Counted from the stretch's first letter, positions 24,994-34,399 are shown. The stretch: DNA of 64,000 bases from an uncultured Oscillospiraceae bacterium (GCA_949494735.1 CATABD010000001.1:41533-105532); one strand, 5' to 3'. Made by a program: numbers and translations. The notes: generated by a model from the sequence alone, not told the origin.

Positions 24994-26055
24994 TCACCCT
25001 TCCAGCTCCCGGACTATCTCCTCCAGGTTGTCCCGGTCCACCCTGCGGTAGGGCAGCCATACATAGTGGCCTTCCTGGAGCTCCACAACCCCGCCCGGGT
25101 CTCTGCCGTCCGCCAGGGCCAGGGCCAGATCCACCATGGCCTGAGCCTGCCCCCGGGCGTCGTTGAGCACGGTGCCGTACAAATCACCCGCAGCCACCGC
25201 CTCCCGGGCGGGGGCGGTGGCGTCCACCCCCACCACCAGGGGCATGGGGCCGCCCCACTCCCGCAGCGCGTCGATGGCCCCCAGCGCCATGTCGTCGTTG
25301 TTGGAGAACACCACCTCAATCCGCTCCCCGTACTCCTTGATCCACTGGTTCATCCGGGCTGCCCCCTGGCCCCGGTTCCAGTTGGCCGGGGCGTTGGCCA
25401 GCTTTTCCACCTCAATACCCGCCCCGGTCACCGCCTCAATGGAGTATTCCGTGCGCAGCAGGCTGTCCTGGTGGCCCGGCTCCCCCTCCAGCATCACGTA
25501 TTGGAGCACGCCGTCCCCGTTGCGGTCCAACCCCTCCTCCTTCCACGCCTGGGCCACCAGCTCGCCCTGGAGCCGTCCGCTCTCCTCCGCGCTGGCCCCC
25601 ACATAGAACACCCTTCCCCGGTAATTGATATCCTCCGCCACCGGCTGGCGGTTGAAGAAGACCAGCGGCACACCCGCCTCCTGCGCCTTGTCCACAATGA
25701 CCGCCGCCGCCGTGCGGTCCACGATGTTGACGAACAGCACGTCGCACCCCCGTTCCAGCAGGCGGTCCACCTGGCCCATCTGGGCGGTCTGGTTGTTGGC
25801 CGCGTCCATCACGGACAGGTTGATCCTCTGGCCCCGCTCCACCTCCGCCTCCTGTACCAGCCGCTCCAGGTCCTGGGTGAGGGAGGCAATGAAGGTGTCG
25901 TCCTGGGCGTAGAGGATCACACCCCACCGAAGGGTATCGGTGTCCTCCCCTCCCTGGGCGCACCCCCCCGCCCCCAGCAGCACGGCCAGCGCCAGTCCCA
26001 GGGCGGCCGTCCGCTCAAGAAACCGGGAACAGCAGCTTCTGATATTTCGGCTCAT
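24994..26055 (-). CDS. Galactose-type sugar-binding lipoprotein (second MglB-like protein)
   Basis: 353 residues from ATG 26055, with GGGGGGAGG upstream. The amino end is basic, then hydrophobic, then LGAGGC (Cys32), a likely lipoprotein signal. The fold is Peripla_BP_4; it carries the calcium-binding loop DRNGDGVLQYVMLEGEPGHQ that is characteristic of galactose/glucose-binding proteins, and NNDDMALGAIDALREWGG. It resembles MglB at 33395 in order and motifs but sits with a two-component system and not with the transporter. It may deliver the sugar signal to the kinase, or feed the same permease. It overlaps the preceding gene by 41 bases in a different frame. Confidence 0.85.
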   Translation of the reverse strand: MSRNIRSCCSRFLERTAALGLALAVLLGAGGCAQGGEDTDTLRWGVILYAQDDTFIASLTQDLERLVQEAEVERGQRINLSVMDAANNQTAQMGQVDRLLERGCDVLFVNIVDRTAAAVIVDKAQEAGVPLVFFNRQPVAEDINYRGRVFYVGASAEESGRLQGELVAQAWKEEGLDRNGDGVLQYVMLEGEPGHQDSLLRTEYSIEAVTGAGIEVEKLANAPANWNRGQGAARMNQWIKEYGERIEVVFSNNDDMALGAIDALREWGGPMPLVVGVDATAPAREAVAAGDLYGTVLNDARGQAQAMVDLALALADGRDPGGVVELQEGHYVWLPYRRVDRDNLEEIVRELEG

Positions 26056-26944
26056 AGATATCCTCCCCCCGCAGAATGAAAAAGGGCAGCGGGTCGGCCT
26101 GGCGCTGCGTCCCCCGGGCCAGCGCCGCCGCCCCCTCCACCGCCAGGTAGCCCGCGGCAAAGTCGCTCCAGGCCGCGGCGGCGGTCACCGTGCCACGCTC
26201 CAGCCCGGCGGCCACATTGGCCGTCACCCCCGCGCCGTACAGGGGTACGTCCAGCCCCATGCCCTCCTTCAGCGCCAGCGCCCGCTCGGTCAGCGCGGGC
26301 TCAAAGACCATCACAGCGGCCCACTCTCCGTCCAGCAGCCCTTCCAGCTGCCCCTCTTCCTCCAACCGAACCTCCAGCCCCGCCTCCTCCAGCGCCTGCC
26401 GGGCGCCCCGGACCCGCTGGGTCACTCCCGTACTGTCCGGCGAGGCGTTTGCCAGCAGCACCGGCCCCCGGCATCCGTCGTCCAACGCCGCCTGGGCCAG
26501 CGCCCGGCCCAGCGCCCCGTTGTCCGGCGCCACCGTCTGGGGCGCCCCGTCCACGGCCGACTCCAGGCTCACCACCGGGCAGCCCAGCTCCCCCTGAATA
26601 AGGGCCAGCCCCAGCTCCACCGGGTCCGCCGGCACCACCACCAGGGCGTCCGCCTTCTGCTCCGCCTCCCGGCGCACAACGCTGAGCTGTCCCTGGGCGT
26701 CGTTTGCCTGGGCCAGGGTGAGCACGCGCAGCTCCGCCCCCAGCTCTCCGGCGGCCTGCTCCATCCCCAGCCGGGCGGTGGCCCATAATGTGCTGTCCGC
26801 CTCCCGGAGCACCACCGAGATCTCCAGCGGCTCCACCGCCTTGCGGCCCTCCGCCTGCCTCGGCAGCAAAATAGTGAGCAGCACCGCCGCCCCCAGCGCC
26901 ACCAGGATGGCCAGCTGGATCAGTGCCTGTCTGCTGTTTTTCAT
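26015..26944 (-). CDS. Membrane-anchored sugar-binding (sensor) protein
   Basis: 309 residues from ATG 26944 (the ATG at 26950 touches the GGGGGG site). A single uncleaved-looking helix at about residues 8-27 with no lipobox cysteine is followed by a Peripla_BP_4-type receptor fold: DSTLWATARLGMEQAAGELG, EQKADALVVVPADPVELGLA and AAGLERGTVTAAAAWSDFAA. Receptors anchored in this way beside LytS/YesM-type kinases are known from the XylFII-LytS xylose sensor in clostridia. The same job here, presenting sugar to the kinase encoded just upstream (gap 12 bases), is an inference. Highly Ala/Leu-rich composition. Confidence 0.75.
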   Translation of the reverse strand: MKNSRQALIQLAILVALGAAVLLTILLPRQAEGRKAVEPLEISVVLREADSTLWATARLGMEQAAGELGAELRVLTLAQANDAQGQLSVVRREAEQKADALVVVPADPVELGLALIQGELGCPVVSLESAVDGAPQTVAPDNGALGRALAQAALDDGCRGPVLLANASPDSTGVTQRVRGARQALEEAGLEVRLEEEGQLEGLLDGEWAAVMVFEPALTERALALKEGMGLDVPLYGAGVTANVAAGLERGTVTAAAAWSDFAAGYLAVEGAAALARGTQRQADPLPFFILRGEDIYEPKYQKLLFPVS

Positions 26945-26956
26945 GGCCATTCCCCC

Positions 26957-28762
26957 CTACTGGTACCGGGCCGCCGCCCCTTCATCCAGAACAGGCAGGC
27001 GCACCCGCACGGTGGTCCCCTCGTCCGGCTCACTGAAAATGGTCAGGCCATACCCCTCCCCGAAGGTGAGGCATACCCGCCGGTGGACATTCCGCACCCC
27101 GATGCCCGAACCGCTGCCGCCGGACTCCGGCCCGTGTTCCTCCAACAGGCAGGCCGCCTTTTCCGGCGGCATCCCCACCCCGTTGTCCATCACATCAATC
27201 ACCAGGTCGTCCCCCTCCCGGTAGGCGTCCACCCGGATCAGCCCGTCCTCCTCCGCCCCGGCCATGCCGTGGTAAATGGCGTTTTCCAGCAGCGGCTGGA
27301 CGGTGAGCTTCAAGGTATACAGCCCCTGCGTCCCCGGCCGGGCCTCCACCTGGGCGTCAAACCGGTTCCGGTAGCGGATCTGCTGGATGTTCAGGTAGTG
27401 GCGGGCGTGCTCCAGCTCGTCGGCCAGGGGGATCATCCGCCTGCCGCCGCTCAAGGAGATACGGAACAGCCGCGCCAGCGACGTGACCATCTGCACCGCC
27501 TCCTGGGTGCGTCCGCACTCCGTCATCCAGATGACGGAATCCAGGGTATTGTATAGAAAATGGGGGTTGATCTGGGAGTGGAGCACCTCCAGCTCGCTGC
27601 GGCGCTTCTGCTCCTCCTGCTCGATGATGTCGTCCATCAGGTGGCGCAGGGTGGACACCATGGAGCGGATGGACCGGCTGAGCCGCTGCACCTCGTAGCA
27701 GCCGCCCTCCACGTCCACCTCCACAGTCTCCCCGCCTGCCTCCAACTCCTTCACCGCCTGGTCCAGGCGGCGGATGGGGTCGGCGATGTATGCGGACACC
27801 CGGAAGTTGAGGAAGGCCATCAGGAAGGCGGAGAACAGCAGCAGGGACAGCCCAAAGAGCAATACCGAGTCCGTCTCCCCCCACAGCGGGGCACTGGGCG
27901 CAACCCCCACCAGCTTCCAGCCGGTGTACCCCACCGTCTTGACCGTCACCTCCCGGGCCTTCCCCTGGAAGCTCTCCTCGTGGGTGCCGTCGGAGTAGCC
28001 CGCCGCCGCCACGTTGTTCTCCTCCAGCAGCCCCGCGTAGATGAGCTGCTGCCTGGGGTGATAGATCAGCTCCCCCTCCCGGCTGACCAGATATACGTAC
28101 CCGCCGTTGGGCAGCTCCACCTCCCGGCACACCTGGGCGATGCCGTTGAAGCTCATGTCCACCAGCAGTACGCCGCTCTCGGTGTCCCCGCCCCGGGTGA
28201 GCTGCACCTGACGGCTGAGGGACACCACCCAGCGGTAGCGGTAATCCGGGTCATCAAACAGCTCCTGGATGTGGGGGGTGGAAAAGTGGAGGTTTTCCAT
28301 CCGTTCCGCCGCCGCCCGGAACCAGCGGCTCTGGCTGGGCTCCGCCGACGCCTTCATGCCCGACAGCGGAGCCGCCTCCACCAGCCTCCCCGCCGCGTCG
28401 AACAGGGCGATGGACACCAGCGCGTCCCGGTTCTCCTCATAGAGCAGCCCCATCTCCTCATCCAGGGTGTCCGAGGCCAGGTCGGTATTCTTGATGACCC
28501 GGTAATACATGGTGTCGGACACCCGCATCATCCGGCGCAGATAGCTGTCCAGGTTCAGGTTCACCTGGGCCAGCACCCGCCGGGTGGCCTGCTGGCTCAG
28601 GTTCCGGGCGGAGTCGGAAAAGCGCAGCAGCAGGCTGCCTCCCATGAAAACCACGCCCACCAGGGCCACGGCGGTAAACGAGAGGGAGAGCACCATTTGT
28701 ATGCTCATCCCCTGGTACCGCTTCACCACCCTGCCCGCCAGGCCCTTGAGCAGCCCGCGCAT
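26957..28762 (-). CDS. Sensor histidine kinase, YesM/LytS type
   Basis: 601 residues. Membrane helix about 22-45, an extracytoplasmic Cache-type domain (about 46-290), a second helix about 299-318, a HAMP linker (PIRRLDQAVKELEAGGETVE), then a His_kinase segment with HSQINPHFLYNTLDSVIWMT (phospho-acceptor His401) and a HATPase with QPLLENAIYHG and DNGVGMPPEK. This is the classical YesM architecture paired with AraC-type response regulators. The partner is encoded upstream with a 24-base gap. The neighbouring sugar receptors and mgl genes suggest it senses a monosaccharide. Confidence 0.93.
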   Translation of the reverse strand: MRGLLKGLAGRVVKRYQGMSIQMVLSLSFTAVALVGVVFMGGSLLLRFSDSARNLSQQATRRVLAQVNLNLDSYLRRMMRVSDTMYYRVIKNTDLASDTLDEEMGLLYEENRDALVSIALFDAAGRLVEAAPLSGMKASAEPSQSRWFRAAAERMENLHFSTPHIQELFDDPDYRYRWVVSLSRQVQLTRGGDTESGVLLVDMSFNGIAQVCREVELPNGGYVYLVSREGELIYHPRQQLIYAGLLEENNVAAAGYSDGTHEESFQGKAREVTVKTVGYTGWKLVGVAPSAPLWGETDSVLLFGLSLLLFSAFLMAFLNFRVSAYIADPIRRLDQAVKELEAGGETVEVDVEGGCYEVQRLSRSIRSMVSTLRHLMDDIIEQEEQKRRSELEVLHSQINPHFLYNTLDSVIWMTECGRTQEAVQMVTSLARLFRISLSGGRRMIPLADELEHARHYLNIQQIRYRNRFDAQVEARPGTQGLYTLKLTVQPLLENAIYHGMAGAEEDGLIRVDAYREGDDLVIDVMDNGVGMPPEKAACLLEEHGPESGGSGSGIGVRNVHRRVCLTFGEGYGLTIFSEPDEGTTVRVRLPVLDEGAAARYQ

Positions 28763-28786
28763 ATCCGCTCCCCCTCTCCCCGTCCG

Positions 28787-30397
28787 TCATCCCTGCCGTT
28801 CCCCCGCCCGGTATTTGGACGGTGAAACGCCGAAGTGCCGTTTGAACACATAGCTGAAATAGTTTGGGTCCGCATATCCCGCCCGCTCCGCGATGAGGTA
28901 GGTCTTTTCATCGGTGTCCCGGAGCATTTGGGCCGCGTGATCCATGCGCAGGTCGGTGACATAGGCCGTAAAGCTCTTCTGGGTCTCCCGCTTGAACAAC
29001 GTGGAAAAATAGGCGGGGGACAGGTGGAGGTGGGCGCACAGCGTCTCCACGCTCAGGCCGCTGTCGGCGTAGTGTTCCTCAATAAAGCTCTTGGCCCGCT
29101 CCACCGTTTTCCACGCGGAATCGCTGCGCTGGCGGCCCAGCCGCTCCCACAGCTTGAGCCCGCGCTCCAGCAGCCACCCTTCCGCCTCGTCCAGGCTGCC
29201 GAAGCCCGTGATGTCCACCGTTCCGGCAAAGCCGGGGCCGAACACCTCCTCCAGCTCCACGCCGCTGGCCTGGGCCAGCTGGGTCAGCGCCCGGAGAACT
29301 TCCAAAAAGAACATGCAGCTCTGGGGCAGGGACAGCCGCCGTTCCCGCGCCCGGTCCACCTGGCGGTGGATCAGCCTGGCCACCTCTTCCCTTCCCCCCA
29401 GCTTGACGGCTGCGGCCAGCGCCCGCCGGTCCTCCTCCCCCAAGGCAAGCCCGGCGGAGCGGTCCGGCTCCAGATCCCCGATATACAGCACCTGGGCGCC
29501 CCCCATCAGCACCCGGTAATCCGCCGCCGCGGCCGCCCCCTCCGCCGACTGGTGGAGGCGCTCCGGTCCCCGGCAGGGGCGGCCCACCCCGGCGAACAGC
29601 GTCAGCCCCAGCAGGCTGGCCGCCAGCCTGCACAGCCGCCCCAGCTCTTCAATGAGGGGGTAGACCTGCTCCTCCCCCTCCAGGCGGAAGAGCAGGGCGG
29701 CGGTGTCGTTATACAGCACCGTGTGCAGCGTACACCCGGGCAGGGCGAAATGGCCCTGGAAGAAGGACTGGATGGAGGGCAGCAGCAGCTCGTCACAGCC
29801 CCCCTCCCCATCTTGGCCGGAGACATCCGCCGACATCAGCGCCGCCGCCCACCAGCCGCCGGGCAGCTCGAGCTCATACCGCGCCGCCCGGTCCCGCACC
29901 TGTCCGGCGGGGATGCGCCCGTCCAGCAGCCGGGTGAAAAACAGCTCCCGCAGGATGGGCAGGCTGTCCTCATACCGGCGGCGGAGAGCCTCCATATCCC
30001 GGCGCTCCAGCCGCTCCTGGTCCAGCTGCGCGCGCAGCCGCCCCAGCACCTCCCCCAGCTCCGGGGCGTTGATGGGCTTCAGGATATACTCATAGACGTT
30101 CATCCCCACCGCCTGACGGGCATACTCGAAGTCGTCAAACCCGGAAAACACCACCATTTTGGACGCGGGCAGCATCTGCCGCAGCCTCCGGCACAGCTCC
30201 AGCCCATCCATATAGGGCATTTTGATGTCGGTGAGCACCACGTCCGGCCTCACCTGTTCCGCCAGCTCCAGCGCGTCCATGCCGTTTGCCGCCGCGCCGC
30301 ACAGCTCAAAGCCCAGCCCCTCCCAGCCGATTTTCCGGCGGATACCCTCCCGGATCTCCTCCTCGTCGTCCACCAGCAGCACTCGGTACAGTTCCAT
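28787..30397 (-). CDS. Response regulator with AraC-type DNA-binding domain, YesN type
   Basis: 536 residues from ATG 30397, preceded by GGGAGG. Receiver domain at 1-120: acidic pair Asp10/Asp11 and phospho-acceptor Asp57 in VLTDIKMPYMDG. A long linker domain lies in the middle. The carboxyl 100 residues are two AraC helix-turn-helix motifs (LSVETLCAHLHLSPAYFSTL, then FKRETQKSFTAYVTDLRMDH; YADPNYFSYVFKRHFGVSPS). It forms a two-component pair with the next gene. The likely target is the mglBAC promoter just upstream in the locus; this is inferred from proximity. Confidence 0.93.
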   Translation of the reverse strand: MELYRVLLVDDEEEIREGIRRKIGWEGLGFELCGAAANGMDALELAEQVRPDVVLTDIKMPYMDGLELCRRLRQMLPASKMVVFSGFDDFEYARQAVGMNVYEYILKPINAPELGEVLGRLRAQLDQERLERRDMEALRRRYEDSLPILRELFFTRLLDGRIPAGQVRDRAARYELELPGGWWAAALMSADVSGQDGEGGCDELLLPSIQSFFQGHFALPGCTLHTVLYNDTAALLFRLEGEEQVYPLIEELGRLCRLAASLLGLTLFAGVGRPCRGPERLHQSAEGAAAAADYRVLMGGAQVLYIGDLEPDRSAGLALGEEDRRALAAAVKLGGREEVARLIHRQVDRARERRLSLPQSCMFFLEVLRALTQLAQASGVELEEVFGPGFAGTVDITGFGSLDEAEGWLLERGLKLWERLGRQRSDSAWKTVERAKSFIEEHYADSGLSVETLCAHLHLSPAYFSTLFKRETQKSFTAYVTDLRMDHAAQMLRDTDEKTYLIAERAGYADPNYFSYVFKRHFGVSPSKYRAGERQG

Positions 30398-30454
30398 CCC
30401 GCGCCTCCCTCCGCCGCCCGGAGGGCAGCGTTTATCCTTTCCCCATGGGGGAAA

Positions 30455-30480
30455 GGGACCGGCGCCGCGGCGCCGGTCCC
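30455..30480 (-). terminator. Hairpin after the mgl operon
   Basis: Eleven-base stem GGGACCGGCGC / GCGCCGGTCCC (30455-30465 with 30470-30480), between the small membrane gene and the response regulator. The T-run is weak, so termination may be partial and some transcript may reach the two-component genes. Confidence 0.55.
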
Positions 30481-30492
30481 TGTTGCGTTGTC

Positions 30493-30714
30493 CTATAGGA
30501 TTCCTCTTGCCTTGAGCACGCCTGCCGCCACCACAATCACCAGGGCGGCCACGCACAGCCAGATAAAGATGTCCAGGTATCTCACCGGCACCCTCCGAAA
30601 GTGCTCGTACACGCGCTCAAGGGCATTGAGCTGGCCGGAGTCGGGGCGCTGGGGCCCGTTTTGCTCCGAACCCTGGTCCAGCCCCTGGTTTTCCCTCTCG
30701 TTCCGCCGGTCCAT
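30493..30714 (-). CDS. Small single-pass membrane protein downstream of mglC
   Basis: 73 residues from ATG 30714. The hydrophilic amino half is rich in Gln, Asn, Arg and Glu; a single hydrophobic helix (about residues 49-68, DIFIWLCVAALVIVVAAGVL) ends two basic residues from the carboxyl terminus. The mglC stop (30716-30718) is one base from the start, so the two are almost certainly translationally coupled. I do not recognise a family. Tight linkage suggests an accessory subunit of the sugar transporter. Confidence 0.65.
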   Translation of the reverse strand: MDRRNERENQGLDQGSEQNGPQRPDSGQLNALERVYEHFRRVPVRYLDIFIWLCVAALVIVVAAGVLKARGIL

Positions 30715-30715
30715 C

Positions 30716-31777
30716 TTACTTCTTGGCCAGGTACTTGCGCAGGTCGAGGGCCACAGCGATGATGATGACCAGGCCCTGGGCCACAAAGGTGTAGGCCGGG
30801 TCCACGCCCAGGAATTGCAGGCAGATCTTCAACGCCTCAAACACCAGCACGCCCACCAGGATGCCGGACACCTTGCCCACGCCGCCGTTGGTGGACACGC
30901 CGCCGATGGTACACGCGGCAATGGCCTCCAGCTCATAGCCGAAGCCGGTGGCCGTGGACGCGCCGCCCGCCTTGGCGCCCACCAGGAAACCGCCCAGGCC
31001 GTACATGACGGCGGCCAGGATGTAGATGCGGATGAGGGTGGCCGCCACATTGACGCCCGCCACCTGGGCTGCGCTCTCGTTGCCGCCGATGGCGTACATG
31101 TACTTGCCGTGCCGGGTTTTATTATACAGGAACCAGAAGAAAATGCCAACAATCACCGCAAAAATTGCCAGGTACGGGATCTCCCGGACGCCGGGGATGG
31201 GGTCGAAGGGCTTCATATCCCCAATGGCGAAGTCGCGCAGGCGGCCGCTGGCCACGCCCCGGTAGGTATCCTTATAGCCGCCCATGGGCTGGTTGCCGGT
31301 GATGATGGAGCACAGGCCGTACACGATGGTCTGCATACCCAGAGTGGCGATGAAGGGGGGAACCTTCAGGAAGGCCACCACGCAGCCGTTCACCGCGCCG
31401 AACAGCGCCATGATCGCCATGACGATGAGCATGGCCACGCCCCAGGGGATGTCGGGCAGCCAGGGCAGCATCCGGGCGGAGTAGTCCAGCTGCTGGAGCA
31501 GCATGGCGGCCAGGCAGGCGGCCAGACCCACCTGCCGGCCCGCAGACAGGTCGGTGCCCTTGGTAATCAGGCAGCCGGATACGCCGCAGGCGATGATAAA
31601 CCGGGGGGACATGTTGACCACCAGGTTGCTGAAGTTGCCAAAGGTCAGGAAGGTGTTCTGCCCCCGGGTCCACCAAGTCCACGACGCGGTGAACACGGCC
31701 AGCAGGAAGATCAGAATGATGATGGCGTTATTGGAAAGGAATTTCGTCACGCTTTTGACGCCCAGTTTTTTATCCAT
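30716..31777 (-). CDS. mglC: Sugar ABC transporter permease MglC
   Basis: 353 residues with eight to ten hydrophobic helices, BPD_transp_2 family. Signatures include IIACGVSGCLITKGTDLSAG followed by RQVGLAA, GCVVAFLKVPPFIATLGMQT, and YAIGGNESAAQVAGVNV, the typical MglC/RbsC loop. A galactose/methyl-galactoside assignment follows from MglA and the calcium-loop MglB. AGGAGAG before ATG 31777. The gap from mglA is 18 bases. Confidence 0.93.
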   Translation of the reverse strand: MDKKLGVKSVTKFLSNNAIIILIFLLAVFTASWTWWTRGQNTFLTFGNFSNLVVNMSPRFIIACGVSGCLITKGTDLSAGRQVGLAACLAAMLLQQLDYSARMLPWLPDIPWGVAMLIVMAIMALFGAVNGCVVAFLKVPPFIATLGMQTIVYGLCSIITGNQPMGGYKDTYRGVASGRLRDFAIGDMKPFDPIPGVREIPYLAIFAVIVGIFFWFLYNKTRHGKYMYAIGGNESAAQVAGVNVAATLIRIYILAAVMYGLGGFLVGAKAGGASTATGFGYELEAIAACTIGGVSTNGGVGKVSGILVGVLVFEALKICLQFLGVDPAYTFVAQGLVIIIAVALDLRKYLAKK

Positions 31778-31795
31778 GGTTCTCTCTCCTCTCGC

Positions 31796-33304
31796 TTATT
31801 CAAATTGGGTGGCCAGGGCCATGATGTTCTCCTGATTGGCCTCCTTGCCGTCGATGAAGCCGGTGACCCGCCCGTCGCACATGACCATCACGCGGTCGGA
31901 CATGCCGATCAGCTCGCCCATTTCGGAGGAGATCATGATGACGCTCTTGCCCTGCCTGGCCAGCTCCGCGATGATGCAGTATATCTCATACTTTGCGCCC
32001 ACGTCTATGCCCCGGGTGGGTTCGTCCAGAATAAAGACTTCCGGGTCGTTGGCCAGCCAGCGGCTGATGAGCACCTTCTGCTGGTTGCCGCCGGAGAGAG
32101 ACTGGATCAGCGTCTTGGAGGAGGGGGTTTTGATGGACAGCTTGGCCACGTTGTCCTGCACCAGCTGCTCGATCTTCTTGTCGTCCAGCATGATGCCGCC
32201 GATGAGGTATTGCTTCAGGGAGGCAATGGACACATTGTCCGCTATGGACAGCACCCCCAGGATGCCGGTGGCCCGGCGGTCCTCGGTGAGCATGGCGATT
32301 CCGTTGTCGATGGCCTGCTTGGGCTGGTTGATCTTCAGCTCCTCGCCCTTGTAGGTTATCTTGCCCGTATCGTGGCAGCGCAGGCCGAACAGGCCCTCCA
32401 TCAGCTCGGTGCGCTGGGCCCCCACCAGGCCGGCCACACCCAAAATCTCCCCCTTGCGCACGTTGAAGCTCACGTGCCGGAAGCTCTTGGGGTTGATGGA
32501 GGTGAAGTCCTCCACCTCGAACACCACCTCCCCGGGCACGTTCTGCCGCTGGGGATAGAGGTTGGACAGCTCCCGGCCCACCATTTTGGTAATGATGAAA
32601 TCGGTGGTCAGCGATTTGGCCTCCCAGGTGCCGATGTACTGGCCGTCCCGCATGATGGTGACCTCGTCGCTGATGCGCAGGATCTCATCCATCTTGTGGG
32701 AGATATACACGATGGACACGCCCTTGCCGCGCAGCTCGTTTACAATGGTAAACAGCGCCTCCACCTCCCGGGCCGTCAGGGAGGAGGTGGGCTCGTCAAG
32801 GATGAGCACCTTACAGTCGGCGGACACCGCCTTGGCGATCTCCACCAGCTGCATCTGGGATACGCTCAGGCTGCCCAGCTTGGCCCTGGGGTTGAAGTCC
32901 AGGTGGACTTCCTCCAGCACCTTGGCCGCATCCTCATACATTTTCTCGTGGTCGATGGTCACCACGGGGCCGAACCGCTTGACTGGGTAGCGGCCCACGT
33001 AGATGTTCTCGCCAATACTGCGCTCAGGGATAGGCTGGAGCTCCTGGTGCACCATGGCGATCCCCTTGTTCAACGCGTCCAGGGGGCCGTTGATCTTCAC
33101 CGGTTCCCCCTCGTAGAACATCTCCCCCTCGTCCATATGGTAGATGCCGAACATGCACTTCATCAGCGTGGATTTGCCCGCGCCGTTCTCCCCCATCAGG
33201 GCATGGACGGTGCCCGGGCGAAGCTTGAGCTGGGCGTGGTCCAGCGCCTTGACGCCGGGGAAGGTTTTCACCACGCCGCGCATTTCCAAACGATAATCAG
33301 ACAA
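31796..33304 (-). CDS. mglA: Sugar ABC transporter ATP-binding protein MglA
   Basis: 502 residues, two fused ATPase domains as in MglA/RbsA. The first has Walker A GENGAGKSTLM near residue 38 and signature LSVSQMQLVEIAKAVSAD; the second has signature SLSGGNQQKVLISRWLANDP and DEPTRGIDVGAKYEIY. As usual for this family, the second nucleotide site is degenerate. Start appears to be TTG (33302-33304) with AGGGGGG eight bases upstream. It lies between mglB and mglC. Confidence 0.94.
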   Translation of the reverse strand: MSDYRLEMRGVVKTFPGVKALDHAQLKLRPGTVHALMGENGAGKSTLMKCMFGIYHMDEGEMFYEGEPVKINGPLDALNKGIAMVHQELQPIPERSIGENIYVGRYPVKRFGPVVTIDHEKMYEDAAKVLEEVHLDFNPRAKLGSLSVSQMQLVEIAKAVSADCKVLILDEPTSSLTAREVEALFTIVNELRGKGVSIVYISHKMDEILRISDEVTIMRDGQYIGTWEAKSLTTDFIITKMVGRELSNLYPQRQNVPGEVVFEVEDFTSINPKSFRHVSFNVRKGEILGVAGLVGAQRTELMEGLFGLRCHDTGKITYKGEELKINQPKQAIDNGIAMLTEDRRATGILGVLSIADNVSIASLKQYLIGGIMLDDKKIEQLVQDNVAKLSIKTPSSKTLIQSLSGGNQQKVLISRWLANDPEVFILDEPTRGIDVGAKYEIYCIIAELARQGKSVIMISSEMGELIGMSDRVMVMCDGRVTGFIDGKEANQENIMALATQFE

Positions 33305-33332
33305 TTTTCGGTCCCCCCTTGTGATGACAGGA

Positions 33333-33364
33333 ACGGGTGCGTGCGCACACGCGCACGCACCCGT
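33333..33364 (-). terminator. Intercistronic hairpin between mglB and mglA
   Basis: Fourteen-base perfect stem (33333-33346 with 33351-33364) and four-base loop. There is no clear T-run; it probably stabilises the mglB mRNA or reduces read-through so that receptor exceeds ATPase. Confidence 0.6.
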
Positions 33365-33394
33365 CTGAAAGCTCTGCGGTTGTCCTGCGTCAGA

Positions 33395-34399
33395 TTACTT
33401 GAAGTCCTTCACGTTGTCGGGCGTCACCTTCACGTAGTCCACGTACACGCTCTGCTCGCCGGAGGCATAGGTCTTGCCGCCCAGCAGCTCTTCCATGCAC
33501 TCCACAGCCTTGGTGGCCTGGCCCTTGGCGTCGTTGAGCACGGTGCCGGTCATGTTGCCCTGCTCCACCTCGTTCAGGGCCGCGTCCAGCGCGTCCACGC
33601 CCACCAGATAGATGTCCTTGTTCACCGTGCGGCCAGCGGCCTGGATGGACTGCAGGGCGCCGATGGCCATGTCGTCGTTGTTGCAGAACACGACCTCAAT
33701 CTGGTCGCCGAACTTCGCCAGGTCGTTCTGGGCGATCTCCTGGCCCTTGTTGCGGTCCCAGTCGCCGCGCTGGAGGTCCAGCTCCTCCACCTCAATGCCC
33801 GCGTCCTTCAGCGCCTTGACGGAGTACTCGGTGCGGAGCTGGGCGTCGATGTTCTCGGGGTCGCCCTGGATCATGATGTAGGATACCTTGCCGTCGCCGT
33901 TGATGTCGCCCTTGTTGGGGGTGTCCAGAATCAGCTCGCCCTGGAAGGTGCCGGACTGGGCGGCGTCGCAGCCCACGTACACCAGCTTGTCGTAGGCGGA
34001 CATCTGCTCGGCGGTGGGCTCACGGTTGATGAGCACGGTGGGGATGTTGGCGTTCTTCACCTTGTCGATGATGGAGTCCGCCGCAGAGGTCATGACGGGG
34101 TTGATGATGAGGGCCTTCACGCCCTGGGTGATGAAGGTGTCGATCTGCTCGTTCTGCTTGTTCTGGTCGTTGTTGCCGTCCACCACGGAGACCTTGTAGC
34201 CCTTGGACTTCAGGATCTCTTCCAGGTTGTTCCGGTAGGTGGTCATAAAGGCGTCGTCGAACTTGTAGATGCACACGCCGATGGTGCCCTTGTCGCCGTC
34301 GGCGCCGCCCTTGTTGTCGTCGGCGGGCTTGCCGGCGCAGCCGGCGAACAGCGCCATGACCATAATGGCGGAGAGAAGGAGCGCAATGATCTTTTTCAT
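33395..34399 (-). CDS. mglB: Galactose-type sugar-binding lipoprotein MglB
   Basis: 334 residues with lipoprotein signal ending FAGC (Cys21). Peripla_BP_4 fold with IGVCIYKFDDAFMTTYRNNL at the amino end of the mature protein, the calcium loop GDINGDGKVSYIMIQGDPEN, and VVFCNNDDMAIGALQSIQAA. These are the hallmarks of galactose/glucose receptors; another hexose is possible. AGGAGG precedes ATG 34399. The 200 bases upstream (34400-34599) are AT-rich relative to the region and should hold the promoter, but I could not settle on boxes. Confidence 0.93.
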   Translation of the reverse strand: MKKIIALLLSAIMVMALFAGCAGKPADDNKGGADGDKGTIGVCIYKFDDAFMTTYRNNLEEILKSKGYKVSVVDGNNDQNKQNEQIDTFITQGVKALIINPVMTSAADSIIDKVKNANIPTVLINREPTAEQMSAYDKLVYVGCDAAQSGTFQGELILDTPNKGDINGDGKVSYIMIQGDPENIDAQLRTEYSVKALKDAGIEVEELDLQRGDWDRNKGQEIAQNDLAKFGDQIEVVFCNNDDMAIGALQSIQAAGRTVNKDIYLVGVDALDAALNEVEQGNMTGTVLNDAKGQATKAVECMEELLGGKTYASGEQSVYVDYVKVTPDNVKDFK

